Shown here piece by piece: positions 1-10,548 of a stretch of DNA of 64,000 nucleotides (positions are counted from its first letter, which is position 1; each line of letters starts with the position of its first letter). Location of the stretch: the NCBI RefSeq assembly GCF_000430545.1, contig NZ_KE387163.1, forward strand, positions 588,439 to 652,438, written 5' to 3'. The stretch is from Tenacibaculum ovolyticum DSM 18103. GTDB lineage: Bacteria; Bacteroidota; Bacteroidia; Flavobacteriales; Flavobacteriaceae. Made by a program: the position numbers and the translations under genes. The notes under the pieces were generated by a model. It saw nothing but the letters and a program-made list of their open reading frames with translations. It had not been told where the DNA came from and did no database searches.

Positions 1-289
1 TAGCTACACATTCTCCTTCATGGTCATGGCCTCCAGATTTTACAGTAATTTGTATATTATTGTCCGTTGCATATTGAGTTGCTATAGCCACATGCTCTGT
101 GTTATGCGGCTGTATAATTAAAGAAGGCATGAAGTCGAATCTTCTATTAAAAACTTTTCTTAATTCATTATATGAATCATCTCCTGAGGGTTGCCAAAAA
201 TTTGGTTTTATTATACAATCGCAAAAAGCTTTTTTAAAATTATCAATCGCTTCTTGGTCAATTTTAACTTTATACATATCGTTTTTCAT
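1..289 (-). CDS. FAD-linked oxidase (berberine-bridge type), 3' part cut off by the window edge
   Basis: An open frame starts with ATG at 289 on the minus strand and runs off the window, giving the first 96 residues. Residues 54-90 look like the start of a FAD_binding_4 domain: PSLIIQPHNTEHVAIA followed by KSGGHDHEG. In berberine-bridge-type oxidases the His of the SGGH motif (here His88) is the usual site of covalent FAD attachment. No signal peptide is seen. It is the last visible gene of a minus-strand run behind an amine oxidase (1475-3217) and an unrecognised protein (334-1407), with 44 bp to the latter, so co-transcription is likely. The substrate cannot be inferred because the C-terminal domain lies outside. 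A second ATG four codons in is possible. Confidence 0.75.
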   Translation of the reverse strand, partial: MKNDMYKVKIDQEAIDNFKKAFCDCIIKPNFWQPSGDDSYNELRKVFNRRFDFMPSLIIQPHNTEHVAIATQYATDNNIQITVKSGGHDHEGECVA

Positions 290-333
290 AATTATAGGGG
301 GAATAAATTTTATTCTGTATTATTAATTAATAT

Positions 334-1407
334 TTATTTTTTTAAAGCAGCAAGGATTTTATCTTTCTCTTCTCCTTCAATTTTTTCTAAGAAATTAAAA
401 AGCTTACTATGCTCTTCTTTTTTTATAGTCTCTTCTGTAACTTTAAGCAATTCACTTTCTACATCTTCTTTTAAAGTACCCAAACCGACTTTAAAAGGTG
501 TTCCATCATAATATCTTGCTATTGTTCCTGGACCTTCTGGAGAACCATGGTCGGCATCAATAGATTCTCTCCACTTTCTTGCATGGCTTGCCCATTCGTC
601 TTGATCAACTAACGCTGGTTGAGTAAACCAAACATTCCATGTGAGTATATTGTCTTTCTGCAACATATTACCAGACCCTAAATTAAAAACATCCATAATG
701 AATTTGTTAAATTCATCTACTACTGGATATCCTGTTTTTTTAATAGCTCCAATTTGTACATTTAAATTACCTACAGTCCAGGCTTCTTCTTCATGTTTTG
801 CAAAATCAGGGATAGGAAAACCACTACTCTGCCCTTTTTTTAAAGGAAATACTGGTTGTTCAGGATCTCCAACTAAACTTGTAAAAACAACTATTGCTTG
901 TGATTTTTTTGAAGGAAAAGGCAAGTAACTTTTTTCAAAATGATCCCACAATTGCTTTACTATAAAATTTTGTTTTGCTCCTGGGCTAAACCATATTTTA
1001 CCAACAACTCCCATATCGGCAGCCAATTCTTTATTATCTTCATTTACCCAACCTCTTGTACCTGTAACTGTAACCTCTACATTTAAGGTTCCCAAAGAAG
1101 GAGAACTAATACCTTGCTGTGGGCAAATAATAGAATATACCTTTCCTGTATCAGTATATCCAATTCTTGAAATATCTGGAGCAAACATTTGATAACATCT
1201 CCTTGGGTTTGGTTTTCCCATTTGTGTTTCCCAACTAAATTCCGGCCATTTCACCGCTTGTTGTCGTTGAAGTTTATCAATATTCAACATATTATCTGGC
1301 ATTGGTAATGAACTAAGATCTGGATTTGGATATGCAAATTCAGGGTTTGACGTTGCAAATCCACCAATCCAACCTGCTGGTATTGCTGTTTCTAGTTTCG
1401 TTTTCAT
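334..1407 (-). CDS. Unrecognised cytoplasmic protein between two flavoenzymes
   Basis: A 357-residue protein that I do not recognise. It has no signal peptide, no membrane segment and no obvious nucleotide-binding loop. The first 60 residues are rich in Pro, Asn and Trp (AIPAGWIGG, ENYAYPNP-like). The middle is a mixed, probably beta-rich globular region, and the last 45 residues are charged and probably helical, ending in a Lys/Glu-rich tail. It sits 67 bp after the amine oxidase gene and 44 bp before the FAD-linked oxidase gene on the same strand, so the three probably form one transcript. A role as partner or second enzyme in the same oxidation pathway is inference from position only. Confidence 0.8.
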   Translation of the reverse strand: MKTKLETAIPAGWIGGFATSNPEFAYPNPDLSSLPMPDNMLNIDKLQRQQAVKWPEFSWETQMGKPNPRRCYQMFAPDISRIGYTDTGKVYSIICPQQGISSPSLGTLNVEVTVTGTRGWVNEDNKELAADMGVVGKIWFSPGAKQNFIVKQLWDHFEKSYLPFPSKKSQAIVVFTSLVGDPEQPVFPLKKGQSSGFPIPDFAKHEEEAWTVGNLNVQIGAIKKTGYPVVDEFNKFIMDVFNLGSGNMLQKDNILTWNVWFTQPALVDQDEWASHARKWRESIDADHGSPEGPGTIARYYDGTPFKVGLGTLKEDVESELLKVTEETIKKEEHSKLFNFLEKIEGEEKDKILAALKK

Positions 1408-1474
1408 TTTATGTTTAGATTAGTTTAGTTTATTTCAGTTTTTTTTAAGCATCATTTTTAATAGACAACTATTT

Positions 1475-3217
1475 TTAAAAGCTTACGGGAGTTCCATTTA
1501 CTTCTAATGCCGCACGAATTCCAGATTCTATAGCACCTTCTATCCAAGCATGTTTTAAAGAGGCATGTTCTCCTGCAAAATGCACTTTTCCATTCCACTC
1601 TGGTTTTTCAATGTCAGCCTGTAATAAATTCAATTGACCTGGTGAAAAGATAGCTGCCTCACCAAAAGCATATGGATTTTGCATCCAAGCCACAGTAGCT
1701 GCTCCTTTTATTTTATCTACATATCCTATTGCTTCTGGTGCTTCTGGATCAAACACTGATAGGTTTTTAATACGTTGCTGTTCCTTTAAATCATCTGGCG
1801 CATGCGCGACAGCGATATTATCTAATGCATAAATATATCGGTCCATATGACTCATAGAATCCCATTTTCTAGCGTCATCAGCCCAACAGTAACAAGCCAA
1901 CATTAATCCATGACCTTTTCCATTTATATCCTGACTTGGATAGTATATAAAACGATTTGCTAAATCTGTAATAGTTCCTCCTCCAACAATATCATATGGA
2001 GCTTTTTCCCACCATCTTTCTTTGAATTCAATTAAAACCTTTGTTGCAGCATCATAATGAAGTTCTCGGATTGCTTTTCTTTTTCCCTGTGAAAACTCAG
2101 GCCAAATATGTACCATTCTTAATGCTGAAAAAGGGACGGTAACAATTGCTTCGTCAAATTCCATGTCAGAAACTGATACTTCTTGTTTCTTATATCCCCT
2201 TTTTTCATAATACGATGCTTCTCGTTTAATTTCAATTTCAGTAGAAATTTTCACTTTTCCATCTCTCAAATAAATATCAGTCATTCTAGTATCCAAATGA
2301 GTAATTTTTGCTAATTCATGCTTTGCGTAGAACTTTTCTGTAATTACATCTGTACCTCCAATTACCTGCCAAAAAACAGTATCGTTTTTAATAATATTAG
2401 ATTCAATAAAACTTTGAATAAAATCATATGACATACGCGATTCTAAATTCTGAAGCACTCCTATCATTTCAATGGCATTCTCTGAGTAATTTGTGAATTC
2501 CTTTAAAAACCTACGCATCGAATATTCCCCTAGCTTCTCTATTAATTTTGGCCAATTCTCTATAGGATTAATCGCTATAAAATCTATAAGAGGCTGCATT
2601 GCATTGGTTAGCAAGTCACCCGCATTTTGATTTTCTCCTAAAACTGCTGGATCGACACTTTCTTGTAAATTATAATTTAATAACTCATTTATATTAGTAC
2701 TTTTATTATAAACGTTTTGTCGTACCTGTTTATAATTAACAAATAAAAACGAGTTAAATGTTTTCTTAGGAAATGTTAAACTGAATTTTTTATAATTTTC
2801 ATAAGCTTCTTCCTTGTTTTTAAGAGCTTCCTTTTTATCTACAGAAACATAATAAAACGGTTCTAAATCAACATCAAGCTGCTTACAATATTCCATTAAC
2901 ATATAATGAAAATCAGGTAAACGCATTGCTCCAGCTTCAGCATATAATGATGGATCTTCCCAATATTTTTTCTCTTCCGTATTTCTAAATGTTTTTATTC
3001 TTCCTCCAATTCGAGTATTCGCTTCTACTATGGTAACATTATGTCCTGATTTTTTTAAGATTGAAGCAGTTACCATACCTGCCATTCCAGCACCAACAAC
3101 TAAAATATCTTTTTTATCTCCTTTTCTTTCTGGAAATCCGTTTTGAATATATTCTAAGTATTTTTTATCAATTGGATCTTCTTCTTCTTTTAATAGACTA
3201 TGTAAATATGTTTTCAT
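1475..3217 (-). CDS. L-amino-acid-oxidase-like flavin amine oxidoreductase
   Basis: A 580-residue flavoprotein predicted to oxidise an amino acid or amine with release of ammonia and hydrogen peroxide. The FAD Rossmann motif GAGMAG is at residues 42-47, followed by an acidic VEA and GGR (about 64-73). The motif GAMRLP near residue 95 matches the GPMRLP of L-amino acid oxidases. The C-terminal [19 protein letters not shown] has the FAGE-x-H-x-W-x-(D/E)-G-A pattern of the amine oxidase fold. The first 35 residues are charged and there is no signal peptide, so it is probably cytoplasmic. It is the first gene of a three-gene minus-strand run and is divergent from the pseudouridine synthase. Family assignment is firm; the substrate (L-amino acid rather than monoamine) is inferred from the MRLP region. 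Confidence 0.85.
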   Translation of the reverse strand: MKTYLHSLLKEEEDPIDKKYLEYIQNGFPERKGDKKDILVVGAGMAGMVTASILKKSGHNVTIVEANTRIGGRIKTFRNTEEKKYWEDPSLYAEAGAMRLPDFHYMLMEYCKQLDVDLEPFYYVSVDKKEALKNKEEAYENYKKFSLTFPKKTFNSFLFVNYKQVRQNVYNKSTNINELLNYNLQESVDPAVLGENQNAGDLLTNAMQPLIDFIAINPIENWPKLIEKLGEYSMRRFLKEFTNYSENAIEMIGVLQNLESRMSYDFIQSFIESNIIKNDTVFWQVIGGTDVITEKFYAKHELAKITHLDTRMTDIYLRDGKVKISTEIEIKREASYYEKRGYKKQEVSVSDMEFDEAIVTVPFSALRMVHIWPEFSQGKRKAIRELHYDAATKVLIEFKERWWEKAPYDIVGGGTITDLANRFIYYPSQDINGKGHGLMLACYCWADDARKWDSMSHMDRYIYALDNIAVAHAPDDLKEQQRIKNLSVFDPEAPEAIGYVDKIKGAATVAWMQNPYAFGEAAIFSPGQLNLLQADIEKPEWNGKVHFAGEHASLKHAWIEGAIESGIRAALEVNGTPVSF

Positions 3218-3409
3218 TATGTATTTTTTTAATATTTATTACTAATTTTCATATAGTATTAATGTATTTCACATCCTAAATTATTAATTAACTTCTTAAA
3301 ATTTAAATAATTTTCTTTAAACGTATGTATAACAATCAAGAGTGTTTTATTTTTAATGATAAAGCTATTTTATCATTAAAAAACTAGAGACTAATTAAAA
3401 CGGTTTGTT

Positions 3410-3417
3410 TAATTTTG
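3410..3417 (+). promoter_or_regulatory. Bacteroidetes -7 promoter box for the pseudouridine synthase
   Basis: TAATTTTG fits the Bacteroidetes -7 consensus TAnnTTTG. It lies inside the N-terminal end of the longest possible reading frame (TTG at 3405), so that start cannot be on a transcript made from this promoter. This favours the TTG at 3453. I see no good -33 TTTG at 19-23 bp upstream. Confidence 0.5.
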
Positions 3418-3452
3418 ACAGAGTAAACCATTCTTCATTTAAATTTTATTTT

Positions 3453-4313
3453 TTGAAAATTTCTGAATCACATAAAGTTCCTTTATTAGATAAAGCAATT
3501 CGACTACAAGAATATGGAGTTGGTATATTTAAAACTACGCCAACAAAATCAGGAATTAAAAAAGCTATTAAAAAAGATTTAGTTTATGTTAATGGTAAAA
3601 TTGCAACTACTGCCCTGTTTATAAAAGGAGGTGAGAGTATACAATTATATAAAACAGAAGAAAGTGCTACTTTTAAACAATTTAATTTTCCTCTAGAAAT
3701 ACTTTTTGAGGATGATTATTTGGCTATAGTTTATAAACCTTCTGGAATTTTAGTTAGTGGTAATTCTTTTGCAACTATAGATAATGCTTTATTACAAAAC
3801 TTAAGTAAAAGTAACTTACCTGATGCTGTACGCCCAAGACCTGTACATCGATTAGATTATCCAACAAGTGGACTTTTATTAATAGGAAAAACAAGTGCAA
3901 GCATTATTGCTTTAAATAAGTTGTTTGAAGATAAACAAATTGAAAAAACATATCACGCAATTACCATAGGTAAAATGAAAGATAACGGAGAAGTTAATTC
4001 TCCTATTGATTTTAAAAATGCGTTTACTTCTTATAAAGTTATAAAAACCGTATTCTCTGAACGTTTTAATTGTTTAAACTTAGTTAAACTAAAGCCTCTA
4101 ACAGGTAGAAAACATCAACTAAGAAAACACATTCTTTATATAGGAAATGCCATACTAGGTGATAAAGAACATTATATTGATGGATTAATTTTAAAAGGAA
4201 AAGGCTTGTATTTACATGCAAGTACTTTAAAATTCACACATCCTTTTACAAAAGAGCAAGTTATCGCTACAAAGGAACTTCCTAGTAAATTCAAAAAAAT
4301 ATTTACATCTTAA
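3453..4313 (+). CDS. RluA-family pseudouridine synthase
   Basis: Predicted to isomerise uridine to pseudouridine in rRNA or tRNA. An S4-like N-terminal region (about residues 5-65, with GIKKAIKKDLVYVNGK) precedes the catalytic domain. The catalytic motif is HRLDYPTSG with Asp near residue 135, followed by K-T-Y-H and by LTGRKHQLRKH, which match RluA motifs II and III. The longest frame begins at a TTG at 3405, but a -7 promoter box lies within it. I therefore choose the in-frame TTG at 3453, which gives a natural N-terminus (M-KISESHKVPLL). Both candidate starts are non-ATG, so the exact start is uncertain. The stop is 30 bp before trmD, which has its own promoter box. Which RNA position is modified cannot be told. 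Confidence 0.85.
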   Translation: MKISESHKVPLLDKAIRLQEYGVGIFKTTPTKSGIKKAIKKDLVYVNGKIATTALFIKGGESIQLYKTEESATFKQFNFPLEILFEDDYLAIVYKPSGILVSGNSFATIDNALLQNLSKSNLPDAVRPRPVHRLDYPTSGLLLIGKTSASIIALNKLFEDKQIEKTYHAITIGKMKDNGEVNSPIDFKNAFTSYKVIKTVFSERFNCLNLVKLKPLTGRKHQLRKHILYIGNAILGDKEHYIDGLILKGKGLYLHASTLKFTHPFTKEQVIATKELPSKFKKIFTS

Positions 4314-4330
4314 TATCCCATTAAAAAATA

Positions 4331-4338
4331 TATCTTTG
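4331..4338 (+). promoter_or_regulatory. -7 promoter box immediately before trmD
   Basis: TATCTTTG matches TAnnTTTG exactly and ends 5 nt before the trmD ATG (4344). In this promoter class transcription starts a few bases downstream of the box, so the mRNA would be leaderless or nearly so. No -33 TTTG is obvious. Confidence 0.6.
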
Positions 4339-4343
4339 CGCAC

Positions 4344-5021
4344 ATGCGAATAGATATTATTACCCTAGCACCAGATTTATTAAAAAGCCCGTTTGAACAC
4401 TCTATGATGAAACGTGCTATAGACAAAGGTTTAGCAGAAATTCATTTTCATAATTTACGTGATTACGGAATTGGTTCTTATAAAAAATTAGATGACACTC
4501 AATTTGGCGGTGGAGCTGGTATGGTTTTAATGATAGAACCTATTGATAAATGTATTTCTAAACTCCAAGCAGAAAGATCATACGATGAAATTATTTATAT
4601 GACGCCTGATGCAAAGACTTTAAATCAATCTATTGCTAATACCCTTTCTCTGAAGGAAAACATAATTATTTTAACAGGACATTATAAAGGTGTTGACCAA
4701 CGTGTTCGTGATAAATTTATTACAAGAGAAATTTCTATAGGTGATTATGTTTTAACAGGTGGTGAATTAGCAGCAGCCATTTTATGTGATGCGGTTGTTC
4801 GTTTAATTCCCGGTGTTTTAGGTGATGAACAATCTGCTTTAACAGACTCTTTTCAAGATAATTTATTATCTCCTCCTGTTTATACAAGACCCGCAGAATA
4901 CGATGGCTTAAAAGTTCCTGATATACTACTTTCTGGTAACTTCCCTAAAATTGATGAATGGAGAAGTGAAAAAGCATATCAACATACTAAAAATATAAGA
5001 CCTGATTTGTTAGATGACTAA
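4344..5021 (+). CDS. trmD: tRNA (guanine-N1)-methyltransferase TrmD
   Basis: Methylates N1 of guanosine 37 in tRNAs that read CNN and some other codons, using S-adenosylmethionine; this protects the reading frame. The 225-residue length is normal. Hallmarks of the SPOUT trefoil knot are present: [12 protein letters not shown] at residues 50-61, [11 protein letters not shown] at 111-121, and [15 protein letters not shown] at 129-143. LIPGVLG follows near 154-160. The Asp of TDSF (about 168) corresponds to the catalytic Asp of the family. The gene is followed by rplS, a pairing also common in other bacteria, although here the usual rpsP-rimM partners are not adjacent. The promoter box ends 5 nt before the ATG. 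Confidence 0.97.
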   Translation: MRIDIITLAPDLLKSPFEHSMMKRAIDKGLAEIHFHNLRDYGIGSYKKLDDTQFGGGAGMVLMIEPIDKCISKLQAERSYDEIIYMTPDAKTLNQSIANTLSLKENIIILTGHYKGVDQRVRDKFITREISIGDYVLTGGELAAAILCDAVVRLIPGVLGDEQSALTDSFQDNLLSPPVYTRPAEYDGLKVPDILLSGNFPKIDEWRSEKAYQHTKNIRPDLLDD

Positions 5022-5172
5022 ACATAACATTTATTAAAAATAACAGCCTAAATAAAAACTATTACACTTTTCTTTAAATATTAAGAAACATGCAAGTTTT
5101 AAGTTTAGTACTGTACTAATTATCAGTATAAAAAATAAACAACTTTAATTTTTCATTCAAAAAAATAATCCT

Positions 5173-5180
5173 TAATTTTG
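5173..5180 (+). promoter_or_regulatory. -7 promoter box for rplS
   Basis: TAATTTTG matches TAnnTTTG, 68 nt before the chosen rplS ATG at 5249. It gives rplS its own promoter apart from trmD. The predicted leader of about 60 nt includes an in-frame GTG at 5210. No clear -33 element is seen. Confidence 0.55.
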
Positions 5181-5248
5181 CAGCCACAAATCAACCTCTG
5201 ACGAAAATCGTGAATGTTGCTTTAAACAATCATATAAATATCATTACA

Positions 5249-5596
5249 ATGGATTTAGTAAAATTTGTTCAAGACGAATTTGTAACAAGAAACGAATTAC
5301 CAGAATTTGCAGCTGGAGACACTCTAACTGTGTATTATGAAATTAAAGAAGGTAGCAAAACTCGTACTCAGTTCTTTAGAGGAGTTGTAATCCAAAAAAG
5401 AGGTGTTGGTGCTTCTGAAACTTTTACTATTAGAAAAATGTCTGGTACTGTAGGTGTTGAACGTATCTTCCCTATTAATTTACCTGCTATTCAAAAAATA
5501 GAAGTAAACAAAAAAGGTAGTGTTCGTAGAGCTCGTATTTACTACTTTAGAGGTCTTACTGGTAAAAAAGCAAGAATTAAAGAAAAAAGAAACTAA
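5249..5596 (+). CDS. rplS: 50S ribosomal protein L19
   Basis: Structural protein of the large ribosomal subunit, located at the 30S-50S interface. The sequence from MDLVKFVQDEF through PEFAAGDTLTVYYEI, RTQFFRGVVIQKRG, GVERIFPINLPAIQKIEV and RRARIYYFRGLTGKKARIKE matches L19 along its full length of 115 residues. An upstream in-frame GTG at 5210 would add 13 residues that do not look like L19, so the ATG at 5249 is chosen. The basic C-terminus is usual for the family. A strong terminator follows at 5622-5655, so it ends its transcription unit. Confidence 0.97.
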   Translation: MDLVKFVQDEFVTRNELPEFAAGDTLTVYYEIKEGSKTRTQFFRGVVIQKRGVGASETFTIRKMSGTVGVERIFPINLPAIQKIEVNKKGSVRRARIYYFRGLTGKKARIKEKRN

Positions 5597-5621
5597 TATC
5601 TTTCTTCTTACTCAAGAAATT

Positions 5622-5655
5622 AAAAGCATCATAATTATTTATGATGCTTTTTTTT
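5622..5655 (+). terminator. Rho-independent terminator after rplS
   Basis: A perfect 11-bp stem (AAAAGCATCAT with ATGATGCTTTT) with an 8-nt loop, running into a T tract that ends at 5655. It begins 26 nt after the rplS stop. Confidence 0.9.
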
Positions 5656-5948
5656 GTTACTATCAATAACTATTTACTACAATAACATTAACTATTTTAA
5701 ATAAATACATAGTATCATCAATACTTACCACACATTGAAATCACAACAATTCTTATGTTTAAAACTCTATTTTAATACGATTACACCTTTAAATACTCTC
5801 TTTAAAAAGGCATTTAAACATTACAACACACAACAAACCTTCTACATACAATAACAAAAACTTAAAAAACGATTGTTTTTTTATCAAATCCTTAGTAAAA
5901 CACATGAATTAATAACATTTTAGCATCAAAAAACTCATCCGTAATTCT
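5656..5948. other. Gene-free AT-rich spacer between rplS and icd
   Basis: About 290 bp between the rplS terminator and the icd promoter box. I find no open frame of note, no strong hairpin and no tandem repeat. It probably contains the upstream control region of icd, but I cannot point to an operator. Confidence 0.5.
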
Positions 5949-5956
5949 TAAATTTG
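5949..5956 (+). promoter_or_regulatory. -7 promoter box for icd
   Basis: TAAATTTG matches TAnnTTTG and lies 65 nt before the icd ATG, which predicts a leader of roughly 60 nt. No TTTG is present at the -33 position. Confidence 0.5.
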
Positions 5957-5997
5957 CAGTACTTCAATTTAATGATTACTGTGCGTATTTTAATTAA

Positions 5998-8247
<2,250 letters not shown>

Positions 8248-8267
8248 TAGTAGACTACACTTATTAT

Positions 8268-8298
8268 AAAAGCAGGTGATAAATCACCTGCTTTTTTT
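8268..8298 (+). terminator. Rho-independent terminator after icd
   Basis: AGCAGGTGAT pairs with ATCACCTGCT across a very short loop, flanked by A and T tracts; it begins 21 nt after the icd stop. Confidence 0.88.
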
Positions 8299-8321
8299 AT
8301 GCTATGCTATATTATATTTAT

Positions 8322-8329
8322 TAAATTTG
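8322..8329 (+). promoter_or_regulatory. -7 promoter box immediately before murQ
   Basis: TAAATTTG matches TAnnTTTG and ends only 4 nt before the murQ ATG (8334), so the transcript should be leaderless or almost so, as for trmD. Confidence 0.6.
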
Positions 8330-8333
8330 ATAC

Positions 8334-9149
8334 ATGAGCTTTATAAAAACTACAGAACAATCTTCAAAATACAATCATTTAGAAAAAATGAGTATTTCTG
8401 AATTATTATTAAATATAAATAACGAAGATAAAACAGTACCTATCGCTGTAGAAAAAGCGTTACCGCAAATAAATAAATTAACTGAAGAAATAGTTTTTAA
8501 ACTAAAAGAAGGTGGTCGATTATTTTATATTGGTGCTGGTACTAGTGGTCGATTAGGAATTTTAGATGCTAGTGAATGCCCCCCTACTTTTGGTGTTCCT
8601 CATGAATTAGTAATCGGACTCATTGCCGGTGGAGATATAGCCATAAGAAAAGCTGTAGAAAATGCAGAAGATTCAATAGAACAAGGTTGGTTAGATTTAC
8701 AAAAGCATAACATTTCAAATAAAGATGTTGTTATTGGTATTGCAGCATCAGGCACAACCCCATATGTAATTACAGCGTTAGAAAAGTGCAACCAGAATAA
8801 CATTGTTACTGGCTGTATTACTTGTAACAAAAACAGCCCTTTAAGTTTAACAGCTAAATTCCCTATAGAAGTTGTAGTTGGCCCTGAATTTGTAACGGGT
8901 AGTTCTCGTATGAAAGCAGGAACAGCTCAAAAACTAGTATTGAACATGCTTTCAACAGCTACAATGATTCAATTAGGTAAAATAAAAGGCAATAAAATGG
9001 TTGATATGCAACTTTCGAACAGTAAACTTGTAGATAGAGGTGAAAAAATGTTAGTTTCAGAATTAAATATCGACAAAGAGACTGCGAGTCAATTATTAAG
9101 GCAATACGGAAGCGTACGAAAAGTAATTAAAAACTATAATAATGGGTAA
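8334..9149 (+). CDS. murQ: N-acetylmuramic acid 6-phosphate etherase MurQ
   Basis: Cleaves the lactyl ether of MurNAc 6-phosphate to give GlcNAc 6-phosphate and D-lactate in cell-wall recycling. It has a SIS sugar-isomerase fold: LFYIGAGTSGRLGILDASE at residues 63-81 contains the sugar-phosphate loop and the catalytic Glu (Glu81 here). The second conserved acidic stretch is VENAEDS near 108-114. GSSRMKAGTAQKLVLNML (about 187-204) is the other signature. At 271 residues it is slightly shorter than E. coli MurQ (298). Its product can enter the amino-sugar pathway encoded at 47-54 kb. It overlaps the next gene by 8 nt, so it starts a three-gene operon. Confidence 0.95.
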   Translation: MSFIKTTEQSSKYNHLEKMSISELLLNINNEDKTVPIAVEKALPQINKLTEEIVFKLKEGGRLFYIGAGTSGRLGILDASECPPTFGVPHELVIGLIAGGDIAIRKAVENAEDSIEQGWLDLQKHNISNKDVVIGIAASGTTPYVITALEKCNQNNIVTGCITCNKNSPLSLTAKFPIEVVVGPEFVTGSSRMKAGTAQKLVLNMLSTATMIQLGKIKGNKMVDMQLSNSKLVDRGEKMLVSELNIDKETASQLLRQYGSVRKVIKNYNNG

Positions 9150-9381
9150 ATCAGATACTTTTGATAAAGTTGTAAAAAAGTTCTTAATACTATTAGGACT
9201 TTTAATTGCTTCACCAATTATATTAAGTTTTGGCTTTAAAGCTTTAAAAATATATACACAAAGCCCTAAAATTTATATAGCCTATACTTTTTTAACGATA
9301 GGTATACTTTTAATTTTATTTACGGTATACTTCGGATTTAAAACAATAAAAGCTTTTTTAGACAACTTATTTCAACAATAA
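9142..9381 (+). CDS. Small two-helix membrane protein, DUF6095-like
   Basis: A 79-residue protein with two hydrophobic segments (about residues 13-33 and 45-67) joined by a short polar loop, and a Lys-containing N-terminus. It overlaps the murQ stop by 8 nt and is followed 1 nt later by the ATP-grasp gene, so it is surely co-translated with murQ. Small proteins of this size and position after murQ are known in flavobacteria, and I assign DUF6095 from memory of that pattern rather than from a motif. Function unknown. A role in a membrane step of murein recycling is inference. Confidence 0.75.
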   Translation: MGKSDTFDKVVKKFLILLGLLIASPIILSFGFKALKIYTQSPKIYIAYTFLTIGILLILFTVYFGFKTIKAFLDNLFQQ

Positions 9382-9382
9382 T

Positions 9383-10432
9383 TTGAGAAAAAACAATACC
9401 ATAGAAAAACTTACAAATTGGGAGCATTGGCCAACAGCTATGTTTTACGTTCCAAATTTGCCTTATGCTTTTTACTTAGCATTTAAAGCAAAACACCTTG
9501 CTTTTTTTAGTGCAGCAAATCCATGTATAAAAAGCTCTGGAAATGGTACAGAAAGTAAATACGAAACGATTATGTTGGTTCCTAAAGAATACAGACCCAA
9601 ATCAATACTCGTAAAACCTAATACTGATTTTCATAATGTTCTAATTAATATTCAAGAACAAAAAATTACATTCCCTTTAATCGCTAAACCAGATATTGGA
9701 TTCAGAGGTTTATTGGTAAAGAAAATAAACTCTGAAATAGCTTTAAAGAATTACCTAAAAAAATACCCTATTGATATTATCGTACAAGAGTTTCTTGATT
9801 ATGAGAATGAATGTGGTATTTTTTATCATCGTAATCCTGAAAATGAAACAGGAAAAATCACCTCCATAACTCTAAAACGTTTTTTATTCGTTATCGGAAA
9901 TGGAAAAGATACTTTAAAAGAATTAATATTAAAAGACAATAGAGCTCGTTTATATCTTGAATTGTTTTCTGAAATTCATCAAAAACAATTAAATAACATT
10001 CCTAAAGAAAACGAAAAAGTAAAACTTACAGCAATAGGAAATCACTCAAAAGGAACTCAATTCATTAATGGTAATCACTTAATTAGTGACACTTTAATTA
10101 AAACTTTTGATAAACTTAATAAAGCTATTCCAGGATGGTTTTACGGTAGGATTGATTTAAAATACAATTCATTCTCTACTTTAGAAAATGGCCTTGATTT
10201 CAAAATCCTTGAAATTAATGGTATCTTAGCAGAACCCACACACATATACGACTCTGAAAACTATACCTATTTTAAAGCGCTAAAATCGATAAGAAATCAT
10301 TGGCGAAATGTGTATGAAATAGCCATTGTAAATAATAAAAAATTTAAAACACCATATAAAAGCCCTAAATTATTCACTTCTGAAATGATAGAATTGAAAA
10401 GACATGTTAAAAACATAAAAAAAATATGTTAA
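9383..10432 (+). CDS. ATP-grasp domain protein (D-Ala-D-Ala-ligase-like fold)
   Basis: A 349-residue cytoplasmic protein starting at a TTG one base after the preceding stop. ATP-grasp features are visible. FPLIAKPDIGFRG (about 92-104) has the nucleotide-binding Lys and Gly-rich loop. IIVQEFLDYENECGIFY (about 132-148) has the adenine-binding strand with acidic residues. GRIDLKYN (about 254-261) and ILEINGILAEP (about 274-284) give the metal-binding Asp, Glu and Asn. Ligases of this fold join a carboxylate to an amine or hydroxyl using ATP. It is not D-Ala-D-Ala ligase itself: the length fits but the usual ligase signatures are absent. Co-transcription with murQ hints at murein-derived substrates, which is inference. 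Confidence 0.8.
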   Translation: MRKNNTIEKLTNWEHWPTAMFYVPNLPYAFYLAFKAKHLAFFSAANPCIKSSGNGTESKYETIMLVPKEYRPKSILVKPNTDFHNVLINIQEQKITFPLIAKPDIGFRGLLVKKINSEIALKNYLKKYPIDIIVQEFLDYENECGIFYHRNPENETGKITSITLKRFLFVIGNGKDTLKELILKDNRARLYLELFSEIHQKQLNNIPKENEKVKLTAIGNHSKGTQFINGNHLISDTLIKTFDKLNKAIPGWFYGRIDLKYNSFSTLENGLDFKILEINGILAEPTHIYDSENYTYFKALKSIRNHWRNVYEIAIVNNKKFKTPYKSPKLFTSEMIELKRHVKNIKKIC

Positions 10433-10440
10433 AATAGTAT

Positions 10441-10471
10441 ATGTGACTTTTAATAAAAACATGTGTCACAT
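10441..10471. promoter_or_regulatory. Inverted repeat ATGTGAC / GTCACAT before the surface-protein locus
   Basis: Perfect 7-bp arms at 10441-10447 and 10465-10471 separated by 17 nt, lying just after the ATP-grasp stop and 78 nt before the next ATG. It lacks a T tract, so an operator is as likely as a weak terminator. The arms resemble half sites of CRP-like regulators, but the spacing is too long for a standard CRP box. Confidence 0.35.
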
Positions 10472-10548
10472 TAATGTAAATAAAATTACTATTATTTTTT
10501 TTATAACAAAAAAAAAGTTATTATTGTAGTTAATATACAGCCCCAAGT

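Noticed and set aside
99..511. Two plus-strand open frames near the left end
   Set aside because: They are antisense to the FAD-oxidase and unknown genes on the minus strand, show no domain and lack a promoter box.
3405..3452. Longer start of the pseudouridine synthase at TTG 3405
   Set aside because: A -7 promoter box at 3410-3417 lies inside the extension, and the extra residues do not look like the family N-terminus.
5210..5248. GTG start extending L19 by 13 residues
   Set aside because: The ATG at 5249 begins exactly where L19 homology begins; the extension is not L19-like.
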